DNA of 64,000 nucleotides from Hungatella sp. (GTDB taxonomy: Bacteria; Bacillota; Clostridia; Lachnospirales; Lachnospiraceae): the NCBI GenBank assembly GCA_009712635.1, contig WASS01000029.1:479276-543275 (forward strand). The letters are read 5' to 3'. Positions 9,115 to 16,892 of the stretch are shown one piece after another. Numbering within the stretch: the first letter of the stretch is position 1; each line of letters begins with the position of its first letter. The translations under genes were made by a program, and so were the position numbers. Below the pieces are notes generated by a model, which did no database searches, was not told the origin of the DNA, and saw nothing but the letters and a program-made list of their open reading frames with translations.

Positions 9115-10385
9115 AGGTTCTGATCATTGGAGGCGGCGGCAGAGAGCATGCCATTGCATGGAAAGTTGCCCAGAGCCCTAAGGTTCAAAAGCTGTACTGC
9201 GCTCCGGGAAATGCCGGAATTGCTGAAATTGCAGAATGTGTTGACATCGGAGTGATGGATTTTGACAGTCAGGTGGAATTTGCCAGAAGCAAAGAGATTG
9301 ACCTGGTAATTGTTGGACCCGATGATCCTCTTGTGGCAGGTGCTGCTGATGCATTTTTAAATGCAGGAATCCGGGTATTTGGTCCGGAGAAAAAAGCTGC
9401 CTGTCTGGAAGGCTCCAAGTCTTTTTCTAAGGATCTGATGAAAAAATACGGAATACCCACGGCTGCTTACGAAACCTTTGATTCAGCAGAGGATGCACTT
9501 GTTTATCTGGAAACTGCCAAACTGCCGGTTGTTTTAAAGGCAGATGGTCTGGCTCTTGGCAAAGGTGTATTAATCTGCAATTCACTAGAAGAGGCAAAAG
9601 ACGGTGTCAGAACCCTGATGCTGGATAAGCAGTTCGGCTCTGCCGGTGACCGGATCGTAGTGGAAGAATTCATGGTTGGCCGGGAAGTGTCCGTACTTTC
9701 TTTTGTAGATGGCAAAAACATAAAGATAATGGCTTCTGCCCAGGATCATAAACGGGCTCAGGACGGAGATAAGGGTCTTAACACAGGCGGAATGGGAACA
9801 TTTTCCCCCAGTCCCTTCTATACAGAGGAGATAGATGCATTCTGCAAAAAACATATCTACCAGGCGACAGTGGATGCGATGCTGTCAGAGAACAGGAAAT
9901 TTAAGGGAATTATCTTTTTTGGTTTAATGCTGACAAACGAGGGACCTAAGGTTTTAGAATATAATGCAAGATTTGGTGATCCGGAAACACAGGTGGTACT
10001 TCCGAGAATGAAAAATGACATTGTAGAGGTGTTTGAGGCCTGTATCGATGGGACGCTAAATGACATTGACTTACAATTCGAAGACAATGCAGCGGTCTGT
10101 GTGGTTCTTGCTTCTGATGGTTATCCGGAGCATTATGAAAAAGGGTTTCCAATTAAAGGGCTGGAGCGTTTTAAAGGACAGAATGGATACTATGTATTCC
10201 ATGCAGGAAGCAGGTTTGATAAAGAGGGAATTCCCGTTACGAATGGTGGAAGAGTGCTTGGTGTGACAGCTCTTGGAGATAATTTAAAAGATGCGAGAGC
10301 CAACGCTTATGAAGCCGCTAAATGGGTGGATTTTGAAAATAAATACATGAGACATGATATTGGTAAGGCGATTGACGAAGCGTAA
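9111..10385 (+). CDS. purD: Phosphoribosylamine-glycine ligase (GAR synthetase)
   Basis: ATP-grasp enzyme joining glycine to phosphoribosylamine. The 424-aa protein starts [14 protein letters not shown], contains the ATP-grasp core VLKADGLALGKGV near residue 140, the signature QDHKRAQDGDKGLNTGGMG near 215 and the metal-binding EYNARFGDPETQ near 285. The start ATG 9111 overlaps the purN stop and follows GGAGG at 9099-9103. The operon ends here with a terminator; purF, purC, purB, purL and purH are not in the window. Confidence 0.96.
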   Translation: MKVLIIGGGGREHAIAWKVAQSPKVQKLYCAPGNAGIAEIAECVDIGVMDFDSQVEFARSKEIDLVIVGPDDPLVAGAADAFLNAGIRVFGPEKKAACLEGSKSFSKDLMKKYGIPTAAYETFDSAEDALVYLETAKLPVVLKADGLALGKGVLICNSLEEAKDGVRTLMLDKQFGSAGDRIVVEEFMVGREVSVLSFVDGKNIKIMASAQDHKRAQDGDKGLNTGGMGTFSPSPFYTEEIDAFCKKHIYQATVDAMLSENRKFKGIIFFGLMLTNEGPKVLEYNARFGDPETQVVLPRMKNDIVEVFEACIDGTLNDIDLQFEDNAAVCVVLASDGYPEHYEKGFPIKGLERFKGQNGYYVFHAGSRFDKEGIPVTNGGRVLGVTALGDNLKDARANAYEAAKWVDFENKYMRHDIGKAIDEA

Positions 10386-10417
10386 AACCGCCCCGTGTCA
10401 GCGGGTTTTTTGCATAA
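10386..10417 (+). terminator. Terminator after purD
   Basis: ACCGC and GCGGGT arms around CCCGTGTCA, followed by six T. The stem is short but GC-rich and placed right behind the purD stop. Confidence 0.65.
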
Positions 10418-10424
10418 AAAAACG

Positions 10425-10453
10425 TTGACACGACAGAATTTTCATGATATTGT
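10425..10453 (+). promoter_or_regulatory. Promoter of an orphan RNA unit between purD and the DUF4914-like gene
   Basis: Consensus TTGACA at 10425-10430, 17-base spacer, TATTGT at 10448-10453. It lies just behind the purD terminator and points toward the structured stretch 10460-10625. Confidence 0.65.
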
Positions 10454-10459
10454 ATCTCT

Positions 10460-10625
10460 ACAGTAGGACTTTGTTCTTTTAAAGTGTTTTTCTACATCAC
10501 TATCTGATGACGGCATAGGATAAGACTGGATTTACACAGTTTCATAGTACCGGAAGACATATAAAACGGGTTGCATAAAGGTGTAACTGAGCCGATATCC
10601 AGGTTACGGGTATCGGCTTTTCCCA
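10460..10625 (+). ncRNA. Unassigned structured RNA with own promoter and terminator (or a cis-acting leader)
   Basis: About 165 bases from the predicted start near 10460 to a clear intrinsic terminator (AGCCGATA at 10591-10598 against TATCGGCT at 10612-10619, then TTTT). No open frame with a ribosome site lies within. Pairings seen by eye: GTAG near 10463 with CTAC near 10493; and CTGGATTTACAC (10527-10538), whose two halves can pair with GTGTAA (10582-10587) and with ATCCAG inside the left terminator arm. The latter would exclude the terminator, as in riboswitch antiterminators. Size also suits a 6S-like RNA. I could not match it to a known class. Confidence 0.5.
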
Positions 10626-10696
10626 TAATGCCTGATAAAGGGAGGCTGATCGGCAGGAGTAAGAAAAATAAAGTTCATGTTTAAGGGTAGAGGGTA

Positions 10697-10844
10697 TGCC
10701 AAAATTTGGCAAAAAATGCTGGGCGAGTAATATGACGAAAAATGTCTAAAATAAACTATGTAATACTAATGTTTGGGGTTTTTAAACTACATAGTTTGTA
10801 CCAGTGCGGTCTTCGGTACAAACTTCAGGTGCATAATTATGCAC
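10697..10844 (+). promoter_or_regulatory. Control region with four successive inverted repeats before the DUF4914-like gene
   Basis: Four dyads in 150 bases: TGCCAAAATTTGGCA (10697-10711); AAACTATGTA (10753-10762) with TACATAGTTT (10788-10797); TTGTACC (10796-10802) with GGTACAA (10815-10821); and the perfect palindrome GTGCATAATTATGCAC (10829-10844), which ends six bases before the ribosome site GGAGG at 10851-10855. The first looks like a protein operator; the last three can also form consecutive hairpins in the leader RNA. The stretch AAAATAAACTATGTAATA (10748-10765) recurs with one change at 32990-33007 before the glycerol operon. Confidence 0.6.
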
Positions 10845-10860
10845 AGGAATGGAGGAAAAT

Positions 10861-12738
10861 ATGCTAGAATGTTTACGTAAATTAAATTTACCGGAGTATG
10901 TACAGGATATTTTAAATCAGTCACAAGGTGTGGTCATTCCAAAATCAAGAAATGAACTGTTAACTCTTGCTATGGGCGGCGATGAGAACGTTACATTCGA
11001 TGTTGATTATGAAGTGGAAGGCAAGGGAAGAGTTTTAGAGGCGACTGCAACCAAATGTAAAAATGGTATTGTAGTGAATTATATGGAAGATTACATGCGC
11101 AGACGTGATCCCAACTCCATGCTGATTGCAGATAAGAATCCTACGGATAAGCCAAGATATGAAGACGTTTATCACAAAGATTTTGAAATTCTCAGAATGG
11201 ATACCTTTGACTGGCTGAAAAATCAGGAACTGATATTTTTCCCATTTAAATCCGGCGGTCTGGAGTATGGTTATGATTCTGTTTTAGTGGCTCCGGCCAA
11301 CGCAGGATTTTTCGCAGCAGGCCTTGCAGATCTCCAGGGATTTTTAAACATAGACGAAATCACATATGATTTTAAACCGAGAGCAGTGGTTTTTCTCGCA
11401 CCGCCATTCCGTCATACACATTTTAATGGAAAACAGGTAGTGGTTCATAACCGTCTTCAGGGAATACATGAGGTATATGCCTATAATCTTTATCCAGGTC
11501 CAAGTGCCAAAAAAGGTATTTATGGCGTACTTTTAGACATTGGTGAGGAAGAAGGCTGGGTAACTGCCCATGCATCTGCAGTAAAGGTTATCACTCCTTA
11601 CGACAATGAAATTGTGATTATGCATGAAGGAGCTTCCGGCGGCGGAAAAAGTGAAATGCTGGAAGATATCCACAAAGAGATGGATGGAAGAGTTGTTTTA
11701 GGAAAAAACACGGTAACAGGAGAGAAGTATTTCTTAAATCTCTCAGAGACTTGTGATTTAATTCCTGTAACGGATGATATGGCACTGTGCCATCCCCAGA
11801 TGCAGCAGGGCAGTAAGAAGCTGGTTGTAAAGGATGCAGAATCCTCCTGGTTCTTAAGAGTGGATAATATTAAGCGTTACGGAGCTTCTCCCCAGTATGA
11901 AAGAATATTCATTCAGCCGGAAGAACCGTTAATCTTTTTAAATCTTCAGGGAGTACCGGAAGCGACTTGTCTGCCATGGGAGCATACCATGGACAGCACT
12001 GGTAAACCATGCCCTAATCCACGTGTAATTCTGCCAAGAAAACTGGTTCCAAACTCCATTGATGAGCCGGTTGAGGTTGATGTGAGAAGCTTTGGAGTCA
12101 GAACACCAGCCTGTACAAAGGCAACTCCGTCATACGGAATTATGGGTATTATGCATATCCTTCCTCCTGCTCTTGCCTGGCTGTGGCGTCTGGTAGCACC
12201 AAGAGGCTACAATAACCCAAGTATCATTGACTCCCAGGGAATGACCAGTGAAGGAGTCGGCTCCTACTGGCCATTTGCAACAGGTAAGATGGTAACACAG
12301 GCAAACCTTCTTCTGGATCAGATATTACAGTCTACCAACACCCGCTATGTTCTGATTCCTAATCAGCATATCGGAGCGTATGAAGTGAGCTTTATGCCTG
12401 AGTGGATCTCCAGAGAATATATTGCACGCCGCGGAAGCGCGAAGTTCAAACCAGAGCATCTGGTAGAAGCCCGCTGTCCTCTGTTAGGATTTGGTCTTGA
12501 TTCATTAAAGATTGACGGACAATATATCAGAAGAGCATTCTTAAGACCAGAGACTCAGCAGGAAGTGGGAATCGAAGGCTACGATGCAGGTGCTGAAATC
12601 TTAACTGAGTTCTTCAGACAGGAACTGGTTAAATACAATACAGATGACTTAAATCCGTTAGGAAAACAGATTATCGAGATGTTCATGAAGGGCGCAACGG
12701 TTCAGGATTATCTTGAAATTATGCCTATGAGATATTAA
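10861..12738 (+). CDS. DUF4914-like P-loop protein related to PEPCK / HPr kinase
   Basis: A soluble 625-aa protein. It has a Walker A-type loop GASGGGKS at about residues 257-264, preceded by VTAHASAVKV near 234; the combination with GKSE resembles HPr kinase/phosphorylase and ATP-type PEP carboxykinase (which has GLSGTGKT), so a PEPCK-fold nucleotide site is likely. I believe this is the DUF4914 family of Lachnospiraceae, from memory. It is not a standard PEPCK: the usual substrate-binding motifs are not evident, so the reaction is unknown. ATG 10861 has GGAGG five bases upstream; an in-frame ATG at 10849 lies before that site and is less likely. It is a single gene between a palindromic control region and a strong terminator. 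Confidence 0.75.
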   Translation: MLECLRKLNLPEYVQDILNQSQGVVIPKSRNELLTLAMGGDENVTFDVDYEVEGKGRVLEATATKCKNGIVVNYMEDYMRRRDPNSMLIADKNPTDKPRYEDVYHKDFEILRMDTFDWLKNQELIFFPFKSGGLEYGYDSVLVAPANAGFFAAGLADLQGFLNIDEITYDFKPRAVVFLAPPFRHTHFNGKQVVVHNRLQGIHEVYAYNLYPGPSAKKGIYGVLLDIGEEEGWVTAHASAVKVITPYDNEIVIMHEGASGGGKSEMLEDIHKEMDGRVVLGKNTVTGEKYFLNLSETCDLIPVTDDMALCHPQMQQGSKKLVVKDAESSWFLRVDNIKRYGASPQYERIFIQPEEPLIFLNLQGVPEATCLPWEHTMDSTGKPCPNPRVILPRKLVPNSIDEPVEVDVRSFGVRTPACTKATPSYGIMGIMHILPPALAWLWRLVAPRGYNNPSIIDSQGMTSEGVGSYWPFATGKMVTQANLLLDQILQSTNTRYVLIPNQHIGAYEVSFMPEWISREYIARRGSAKFKPEHLVEARCPLLGFGLDSLKIDGQYIRRAFLRPETQQEVGIEGYDAGAEILTEFFRQELVKYNTDDLNPLGKQIIEMFMKGATVQDYLEIMPMRY

Positions 12739-12741
12739 ATA

Positions 12742-12819
12742 AAAGACCGAATCAGGTCTTTATATAAGAAAGCGCAGCTCATAAGATGGGGGACATCCAT
12801 TGAGCTGCGCTTCTTTTTG
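12742..12819 (+). terminator. Two hairpins, the second a strong terminator
   Basis: A small hairpin AAAGACC / GGTCTTT at 12742-12761 is followed by a strong one, AAGCGCAGCTCA (12770-12781) against TGAGCTGCGCTT (12801-12812), ending in CTTTTT. The minus-strand oxidoreductase gene ends immediately beyond it. Confidence 0.85.
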
Positions 12820-13881
12820 TTATTTGTTATTTCTTAGGTATCGGATTCTGCCTGGACATTTATCAGGATTAATCCGCCACATACAGATTTTGCAATGAAT
12901 GCAGGCTCCTGTATCTTTTCCGTTTCTGGCGTCATTTGCCCAGTTGGGGTTAACCAAAGTTCCCCGTCCGATATTAACCATATCGATACCAGTTGCAGTT
13001 AATATCTCATCGGCCTGCTCTGGAGAAATGATTTCTCCCACAGTGAAAACTGGAACAGAGACCTGTTTTCTGATTTCCTGGGCTGCGTAAATTAAGTCCG
13101 TAAACGGGTAGCTATCCGGCTTAAATGGGTCTGAAAGCTGCATAAATCCAAAGGATATGTTGATAAAATCAATCCCGGCCGCCTGAAATATCTGGGCGTG
13201 ATCAATCCCGTCGGCCAGTGTGGGTTCAAACGCACCCAGCCGCATTCCCACGATAAAAGAATCAGGTGTTCGTTTCCGGATCTCTCTGATTATTTCCAGA
13301 GCAAACAGCGCCGGATTATTCCCATATTCATCATTTCGCACGTTCACCCGGCTGTTTAAGAACTGACTGATTAAATAGTTGTGGCATCCATGAAGCTCCA
13401 CTCCGTCATAACCTGCCTTATATGCCCGTTCTGCGGCATCTGCAAATGAGTTCTGAATCCGGTGCAATTCCAAACGTGTGAGTGCTCTGGATTTTTTCAA
13501 AGTTCCTTTCACCATACACTCGATATCACTGGGGCAGACGGTTTCTTCCATAAAGCCGAAGACGCCGCCGTGATGAATCTGTACAAAGATAGGTGTCCCT
13601 GTTTCATGAACCGCATTTGTGATTCTTTTCAGTCCTTCGATCTGCCCGTCTTCCCAGATTCCAATCTGTGAATCACAGAGTCTTCCGTCCTTTTCCACGC
13701 AGGTAGCCTCCTGAATAATGAGTCCCGGTCCGCCCTGGGCAATTGTACGGTAATGCTCGACCTGAATATCAGTTACATAGCCTGTTTCATCGGTACGGTT
13801 GTAAATTACCATGGGAGGTACGGCAATTCTGTTTTTTACCTCCAGATTACGAATCTTCATTGAATTAAATAATTTGTTCAT
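12820..13881 (-). CDS. NADH:flavin oxidoreductase, Old Yellow Enzyme family
   Basis: A 353-aa FMN-dependent TIM-barrel oxidoreductase of the OYE/YqjM type, reducing activated double bonds or nitro compounds with NAD(P)H. Visible family features: N-terminal LFNSMKIRNLEVKNRIAVPPM, FVQIHHGG near residue 98 (FMN contact), DGVELHGCHNYLISQFLNSRVN near 163 with the substrate-binding His-Asn, and IGRGTLVNPNW near the end (FMN phosphate). The C-terminal CIHCKICMWRINPDKCPG has four Cys, but the protein is too short to carry the large second domain of dienoyl-CoA reductases. ATG at 13881 follows GGAG; the start overlaps the MFS gene stop by 17 bases, so the two form an operon under TetR control. Confidence 0.85.
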   Translation of the reverse strand: MNKLFNSMKIRNLEVKNRIAVPPMVIYNRTDETGYVTDIQVEHYRTIAQGGPGLIIQEATCVEKDGRLCDSQIGIWEDGQIEGLKRITNAVHETGTPIFVQIHHGGVFGFMEETVCPSDIECMVKGTLKKSRALTRLELHRIQNSFADAAERAYKAGYDGVELHGCHNYLISQFLNSRVNVRNDEYGNNPALFALEIIREIRKRTPDSFIVGMRLGAFEPTLADGIDHAQIFQAAGIDFINISFGFMQLSDPFKPDSYPFTDLIYAAQEIRKQVSVPVFTVGEIISPEQADEILTATGIDMVNIGRGTLVNPNWANDARNGKDTGACIHCKICMWRINPDKCPGRIRYLRNNK

Positions 13882-15094
13882 TAATGATCTCCTTTTTATA
13901 ATTATGATTATATCCATTGTCAGTCAGAAAGTAAAGAAGGGCGATGAGTGGCATGGCCATTCCTATGAGAGAAGCGCCAGACCAGCTTGCATATGCATAA
14001 GCCCAGCCGCCCAGAAAAGAGCCAAGCGCCCCTCCGGTGAAGAAAACTGCCATAAATATGCCATTCATCCTTCCCCGGGTCTGATCACCCAGTTCGTAAA
14101 TTGCCTTCTGGCTCAGTACAAGATTTCCCGAAACGGCCATATCAAGAAGAAGTGCAGCTGCCAGAAAGACCATAAGGGAGATTCTGTTGGGAGATAAGAT
14201 CCCGTGGGTGAGCAGGAATGCCGCCGATGCAGTGAGGAAAGCCAGGAGGGTAAGGGGTTTTGTGAACCCTCTGTCAGCCAGCTTTCCGGCAACAGGGGAT
14301 ACCGCTGCGCCCCCCACACCAGCCAGAGAAAATAATGCAATTCCGGTCTGGGTCAGATGATAATGTTCTTCCAGCCACATGGGAGCCACAGTCCAGAAAA
14401 GACTGAAAGAGCAAAAGAGACAGGCCTGATACACCGCCCTGCGCCTTAGTACAGGTGTGTGAATTAACAGCGGTAACAAAGAAGCGATCAGACTGCGGTA
14501 TGACTGATTCTTCCGGGGACTGCGGGGAGGTAGCAGATACACCAGTAAAACTGCAATGACTGCCATGATACCGGCAGATAAAAGAAATACGCTCCGCCAG
14601 CCGGTAAATTGGGCAAGCAGGCTGGAAAGCGGACGTGCTGCCATGATACCAAGTAAAAGTCCGCTCATGACATTGCCCACCATACGTCCCTGCTCCTTCG
14701 CCGGAACCAGCGAGGCTGAGTAAGGAACTAATATCTGTGCAGATACAGAACCAAATCCGGTCAGGCAGGCTGCAAAAAGAAACATGCCGGTTTGGTGGGT
14801 GAGAGCACTAATGAGCAGACCGCAGGCAGCTGTCATCAGACCTAAGCCGGTTAAAAGCCGGTTTTCAGCCATATCGCTTAAAGGTACGATAAAAAGAAGT
14901 CCAATTACATATCCCAGCTGAGTCATGGTGACAATAAGCCCTGTCATTGATCTGGGCATGGAAAGGGAATCGCCGATCAATCCAGCAAGAGGCTGGGCGT
15001 AATATAAATTTGCGGCAATCAAACCGCAGGAGGCAGCCAGAAGGAACACCAGCCATTGAGGAGATTGATTTTTGTTCATTTTACTTTCTTTCAT
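13865..15094 (-). CDS. MFS transporter (drug or metabolite exporter type)
   Basis: A 409-aa major facilitator protein with 12 predicted membrane helices. The A-motif equivalent after TM2 is present (VPLSDMAENRLL near residue 71) and a second copy GKLADRGFTKPL lies after TM8. The N-terminus begins within a few residues of TM1, so no signal peptide. ATG 15094 has GAGG seven bases upstream, preferred to an internal ATG at 15079. It is first of a two-gene unit with the flavin oxidoreductase and is transcribed away from a tetR gene, the usual layout for a repressor-controlled efflux pump. The substrate is not evident. Confidence 0.85.
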   Translation of the reverse strand: MKESKMNKNQSPQWLVFLLAASCGLIAANLYYAQPLAGLIGDSLSMPRSMTGLIVTMTQLGYVIGLLFIVPLSDMAENRLLTGLGLMTAACGLLISALTHQTGMFLFAACLTGFGSVSAQILVPYSASLVPAKEQGRMVGNVMSGLLLGIMAARPLSSLLAQFTGWRSVFLLSAGIMAVIAVLLVYLLPPRSPRKNQSYRSLIASLLPLLIHTPVLRRRAVYQACLFCSFSLFWTVAPMWLEEHYHLTQTGIALFSLAGVGGAAVSPVAGKLADRGFTKPLTLLAFLTASAAFLLTHGILSPNRISLMVFLAAALLLDMAVSGNLVLSQKAIYELGDQTRGRMNGIFMAVFFTGGALGSFLGGWAYAYASWSGASLIGMAMPLIALLYFLTDNGYNHNYKKEIINEQII

Positions 15095-15122
15095 AAAGTT
15101 ACCTCATTTCTCTTGAATTATA

Positions 15123-15142
15123 TAAACTGTACGTATCGTTTA
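15123..15142. promoter_or_regulatory. Predicted TetR operator 1 (exporter side)
   Basis: Imperfect palindrome TAAACTGTACGTATCGTTTA, sharing the TAAAC...GTTTA frame with operator 2, 28 bases upstream of the exporter start. Confidence 0.55.
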
Positions 15143-15210
15143 GTAATTAAATCTTAATCCTGTTTTTTATAAATGTCAATTAATTTTCCTTGAAAAAAAT
15201 AAACGAAAGA

Positions 15211-15239
15211 TATATAATAAACGAAACGTTCATTATATA
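15211..15239. promoter_or_regulatory. Predicted TetR operator 2 (tetR side)
   Basis: A 29-base near-palindrome with centre AAACGAAACGTTC and outer arms TATATAAT / ATTATATA; 32 bases before tetR. Typical for an autoregulated TetR protein. Confidence 0.6.
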
Positions 15240-15270
15240 AAATTGCTAATAGAAAGGACAATAACTCAAT

Positions 15271-15846
15271 ATGGCAGGCAAGGGAAGACCGCGCAGTGAA
15301 TCAACAGAGAAAGCAATCCTTAATTCCGCCCACAGGCTGGTGACAGACCATGGATTTCAGGCTGTTACAATAGAAGGGATCGCCAAGCATGCAGGTGTGA
15401 GCAAAGCAACGATTTATAAATGGTGGCCTAATAAGGCGGCTGTAGTGGCAGACAGCTTTTTCACAACTCTAAAGGAACAGTATCCAGTGCCGGATACCGG
15501 TTCGGTAATAGAAGATCTGGTAATCCAGATCAGCAATCTTTCTTCGTTCCTGGCTTCGGATGAAGGACGGATCATAAGGGAATTGATTGCAGAAGGCCAG
15601 TCCGACTCTGATGTAGCAGAGGCTTACCAGTCCAGATATTTTTCACCTCGCAGAGAAGTTTCCAGAACGATTCTGGAACGTGGAGTTGATCGGGGGGAGA
15701 TGAAGAGCGGACTGAATCTGGAATTGTGTGTGGAAATGATTTATGCCCCATTGTTTTACCGGCTTTTAATTACCGGGGAGGGGATAGATGAAGGATTTTT
15801 GAGAAGTGTGGTTTCCTGTGTACTGAAAGGGCTGGGGGCGGTTTGA
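15271..15846 (+). CDS. TetR/AcrR family transcriptional regulator
   Basis: A 191-aa repressor. The N-terminal HTH reads AILNSAHRLVTDHGFQAVTIEGIAKHAGVSKATIYKWWPNKAAVVADSF in two parts around residues 14-62, with the classic GVSKATIYKWWPNK recognition helix. The C-terminal ligand-binding part is all helical, as in the family. It is divergent from the MFS exporter and oxidoreductase, with two related palindromes between them, so it most likely represses both units and is released by an exporter substrate. Confidence 0.9.
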   Translation: MAGKGRPRSESTEKAILNSAHRLVTDHGFQAVTIEGIAKHAGVSKATIYKWWPNKAAVVADSFFTTLKEQYPVPDTGSVIEDLVIQISNLSSFLASDEGRIIRELIAEGQSDSDVAEAYQSRYFSPRREVSRTILERGVDRGEMKSGLNLELCVEMIYAPLFYRLLITGEGIDEGFLRSVVSCVLKGLGAV

Positions 15847-15860
15847 GCATTTTGACGGCA

Positions 15861-15887
15861 ACATTACCCTAATGGGAAAAGTTTTTA
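15861..15887 (+). repeat. Upstream copy of the MerR-type promoter element
   Basis: ACATTACCCTAATGGGAAAA at 15861-15880, continuing to 15887, repeats the element at 15971-15997 (about 19 of 27 positions equal) 110 bases downstream. Its dyad is TTaCCCTaaTGGGaAA. No convincing -10 box follows, so it looks like a decayed or auxiliary copy. Confidence 0.55.
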
Positions 15888-15967
15888 CCTGGGAAATGTA
15901 TGACTGGAGAGATAGAACGATTAAAATGCAGAAAATATGGACATATGGTTCCCCGGATAATCAGGCA

Positions 15968-15999
15968 TTGACATTGCCCTAGAGGGAAACGCTTATAAT
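15968..15999 (+). promoter_or_regulatory. MerR-type promoter with long spacer before the EutS-EutP-EutS genes
   Basis: TTGACA at 15968-15973 and TATAAT at 15994-15999 are separated by 20 bases, too long for normal sigma-A use, and the spacer holds the dyad TTgCCCTagAGGGaAA (15974-15989). Overlong spacers filled by a dyad are the mark of promoters untwisted by MerR-family activators. No merR gene is in the window. Confidence 0.6.
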
Positions 16000-16042
16000 T
16001 AACTGGTAAAGTTTATATTTGCATGGATCGAGGTGGTATTAA

Positions 16043-16426
16043 ATGGGAAATGAATATGGAGCTTCACCAGAGCAGGGAGAGCAGATCCGTATCGTTCAGG
16101 AAACAGTGGCCGGAAGAGAAATTACTCTGGCTCATATTATCGGAGGACCGCTGCCAGTGGTATATCGTAAGCTGGGTTTAAATCCGGAAATTGATTACCG
16201 TTCATCTGCTATTGGAATTATGAATATGACTCCTCCGGAGTCAGCAGTCATTGCATCCGATATTGCGGTAAAGAGCGGAAATATTGATCTGGGATTTGCT
16301 GACCGGTTCAGCGGTACGCTGATTATAACCGGTGAAATTGCAGAGGTTCAGGCTGCGATTACGGAGATCGTACAGTATTTTCATGATGAACTTGGGTATG
16401 TGACCTGTCAGATTACAAAGCGGTGA
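16043..16426 (+). CDS. EutS/PduU-type bacterial microcompartment shell protein (copy 1)
   Basis: A 127-aa BMC-domain protein of the circularly permuted EutS/PduU class. It has the short N-terminal lead before RIVQETVAGREITLAHIIGG (PduU-like beta-barrel entry), then the body IGIMNMTPPESAVIASDIAVKSGNIDLGFADRFSGTLIITG in two parts around residues 58-98, and a C-terminal helix with YFHDELGY. Such hexamers tile the facets of ethanolamine or propanediol compartments. ATG 16043 follows AGGTGG. A second, longer copy (16893) lies on the far side of the GTPase gene; no signature enzyme gene is nearby. Confidence 0.88.
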   Translation: MGNEYGASPEQGEQIRIVQETVAGREITLAHIIGGPLPVVYRKLGLNPEIDYRSSAIGIMNMTPPESAVIASDIAVKSGNIDLGFADRFSGTLIITGEIAEVQAAITEIVQYFHDELGYVTCQITKR

Positions 16427-16430
16427 TAAG

Positions 16431-16871
16431 ATGAAAAAATTGTTTTTATGCGGAAGAAGTGAAGCAGGCAAGACTTCTCTGACCCAGGCATTAAAGGGAG
16501 AGCCGGTGGTTTATCATAAGACCCAGTATGTCAATCACTGGGATGTTACCATTGATACACCGGGAGAATACGTGGAAAATAAGAATATATCCATGCAGGC
16601 TCTCTACTGTTTTTCCTATGAGTCAGATGTCATTGGCCTGCTGTGCGGGGCAGATGAGCCCTTTAATCTCTTTCCGCCGGGGATTATCAATGCCTGCAAC
16701 CGGCCTATGATTGGTATCATAACTAAAATAGATGCTCCCGGGGCGAAGGTTGCCATGGTGCGGCAGTGGCTGGAGGAAGCCGGATGTGAACGGATTTTCC
16801 CAGTCAGCAGTATCACCGGGGAAGGCATTGCCTTGTTAAAGGAATATTTAGGGGAAGAGAAAAAAGGATAA
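16431..16871 (+). CDS. EutP/PduV-type small GTPase of microcompartment loci
   Basis: A 146-aa Ras-like P-loop protein. Walker A is GRSEAGKTSLTQAL at about residues 7-20, the switch/G3 region is TIDTPGEYVEN near 42-52, G4 is ITKID near 97-101 and the G5-like VSSITGEG lies near 124. EutP and PduV are associated with microcompartment operons; PduV has been tied to compartment positioning and EutP to acetate kinase activity, so the function here is uncertain. It starts four bases after the first shell gene, without a strong ribosome site, so translation is probably coupled. Confidence 0.85.
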   Translation: MKKLFLCGRSEAGKTSLTQALKGEPVVYHKTQYVNHWDVTIDTPGEYVENKNISMQALYCFSYESDVIGLLCGADEPFNLFPPGIINACNRPMIGIITKIDAPGAKVAMVRQWLEEAGCERIFPVSSITGEGIALLKEYLGEEKKG

Positions 16872-16892
16872 ACCCAGAAAGGGTGTGTTTAA

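Noticed and set aside
10425-10625. Known riboswitch (TPP, SAM, FMN, glycine, ZTP, c-di-GMP) or T-box before the DUF4914-like gene
   Set aside because: The core motifs of these classes were looked for and not found; left as unassigned RNA.
10861-12738. ATP- or GTP-dependent PEP carboxykinase (pckA/pckG)
   Set aside because: Only the P-loop region is similar; the typical oxaloacetate/PEP-binding and metal-binding motifs could not be found.
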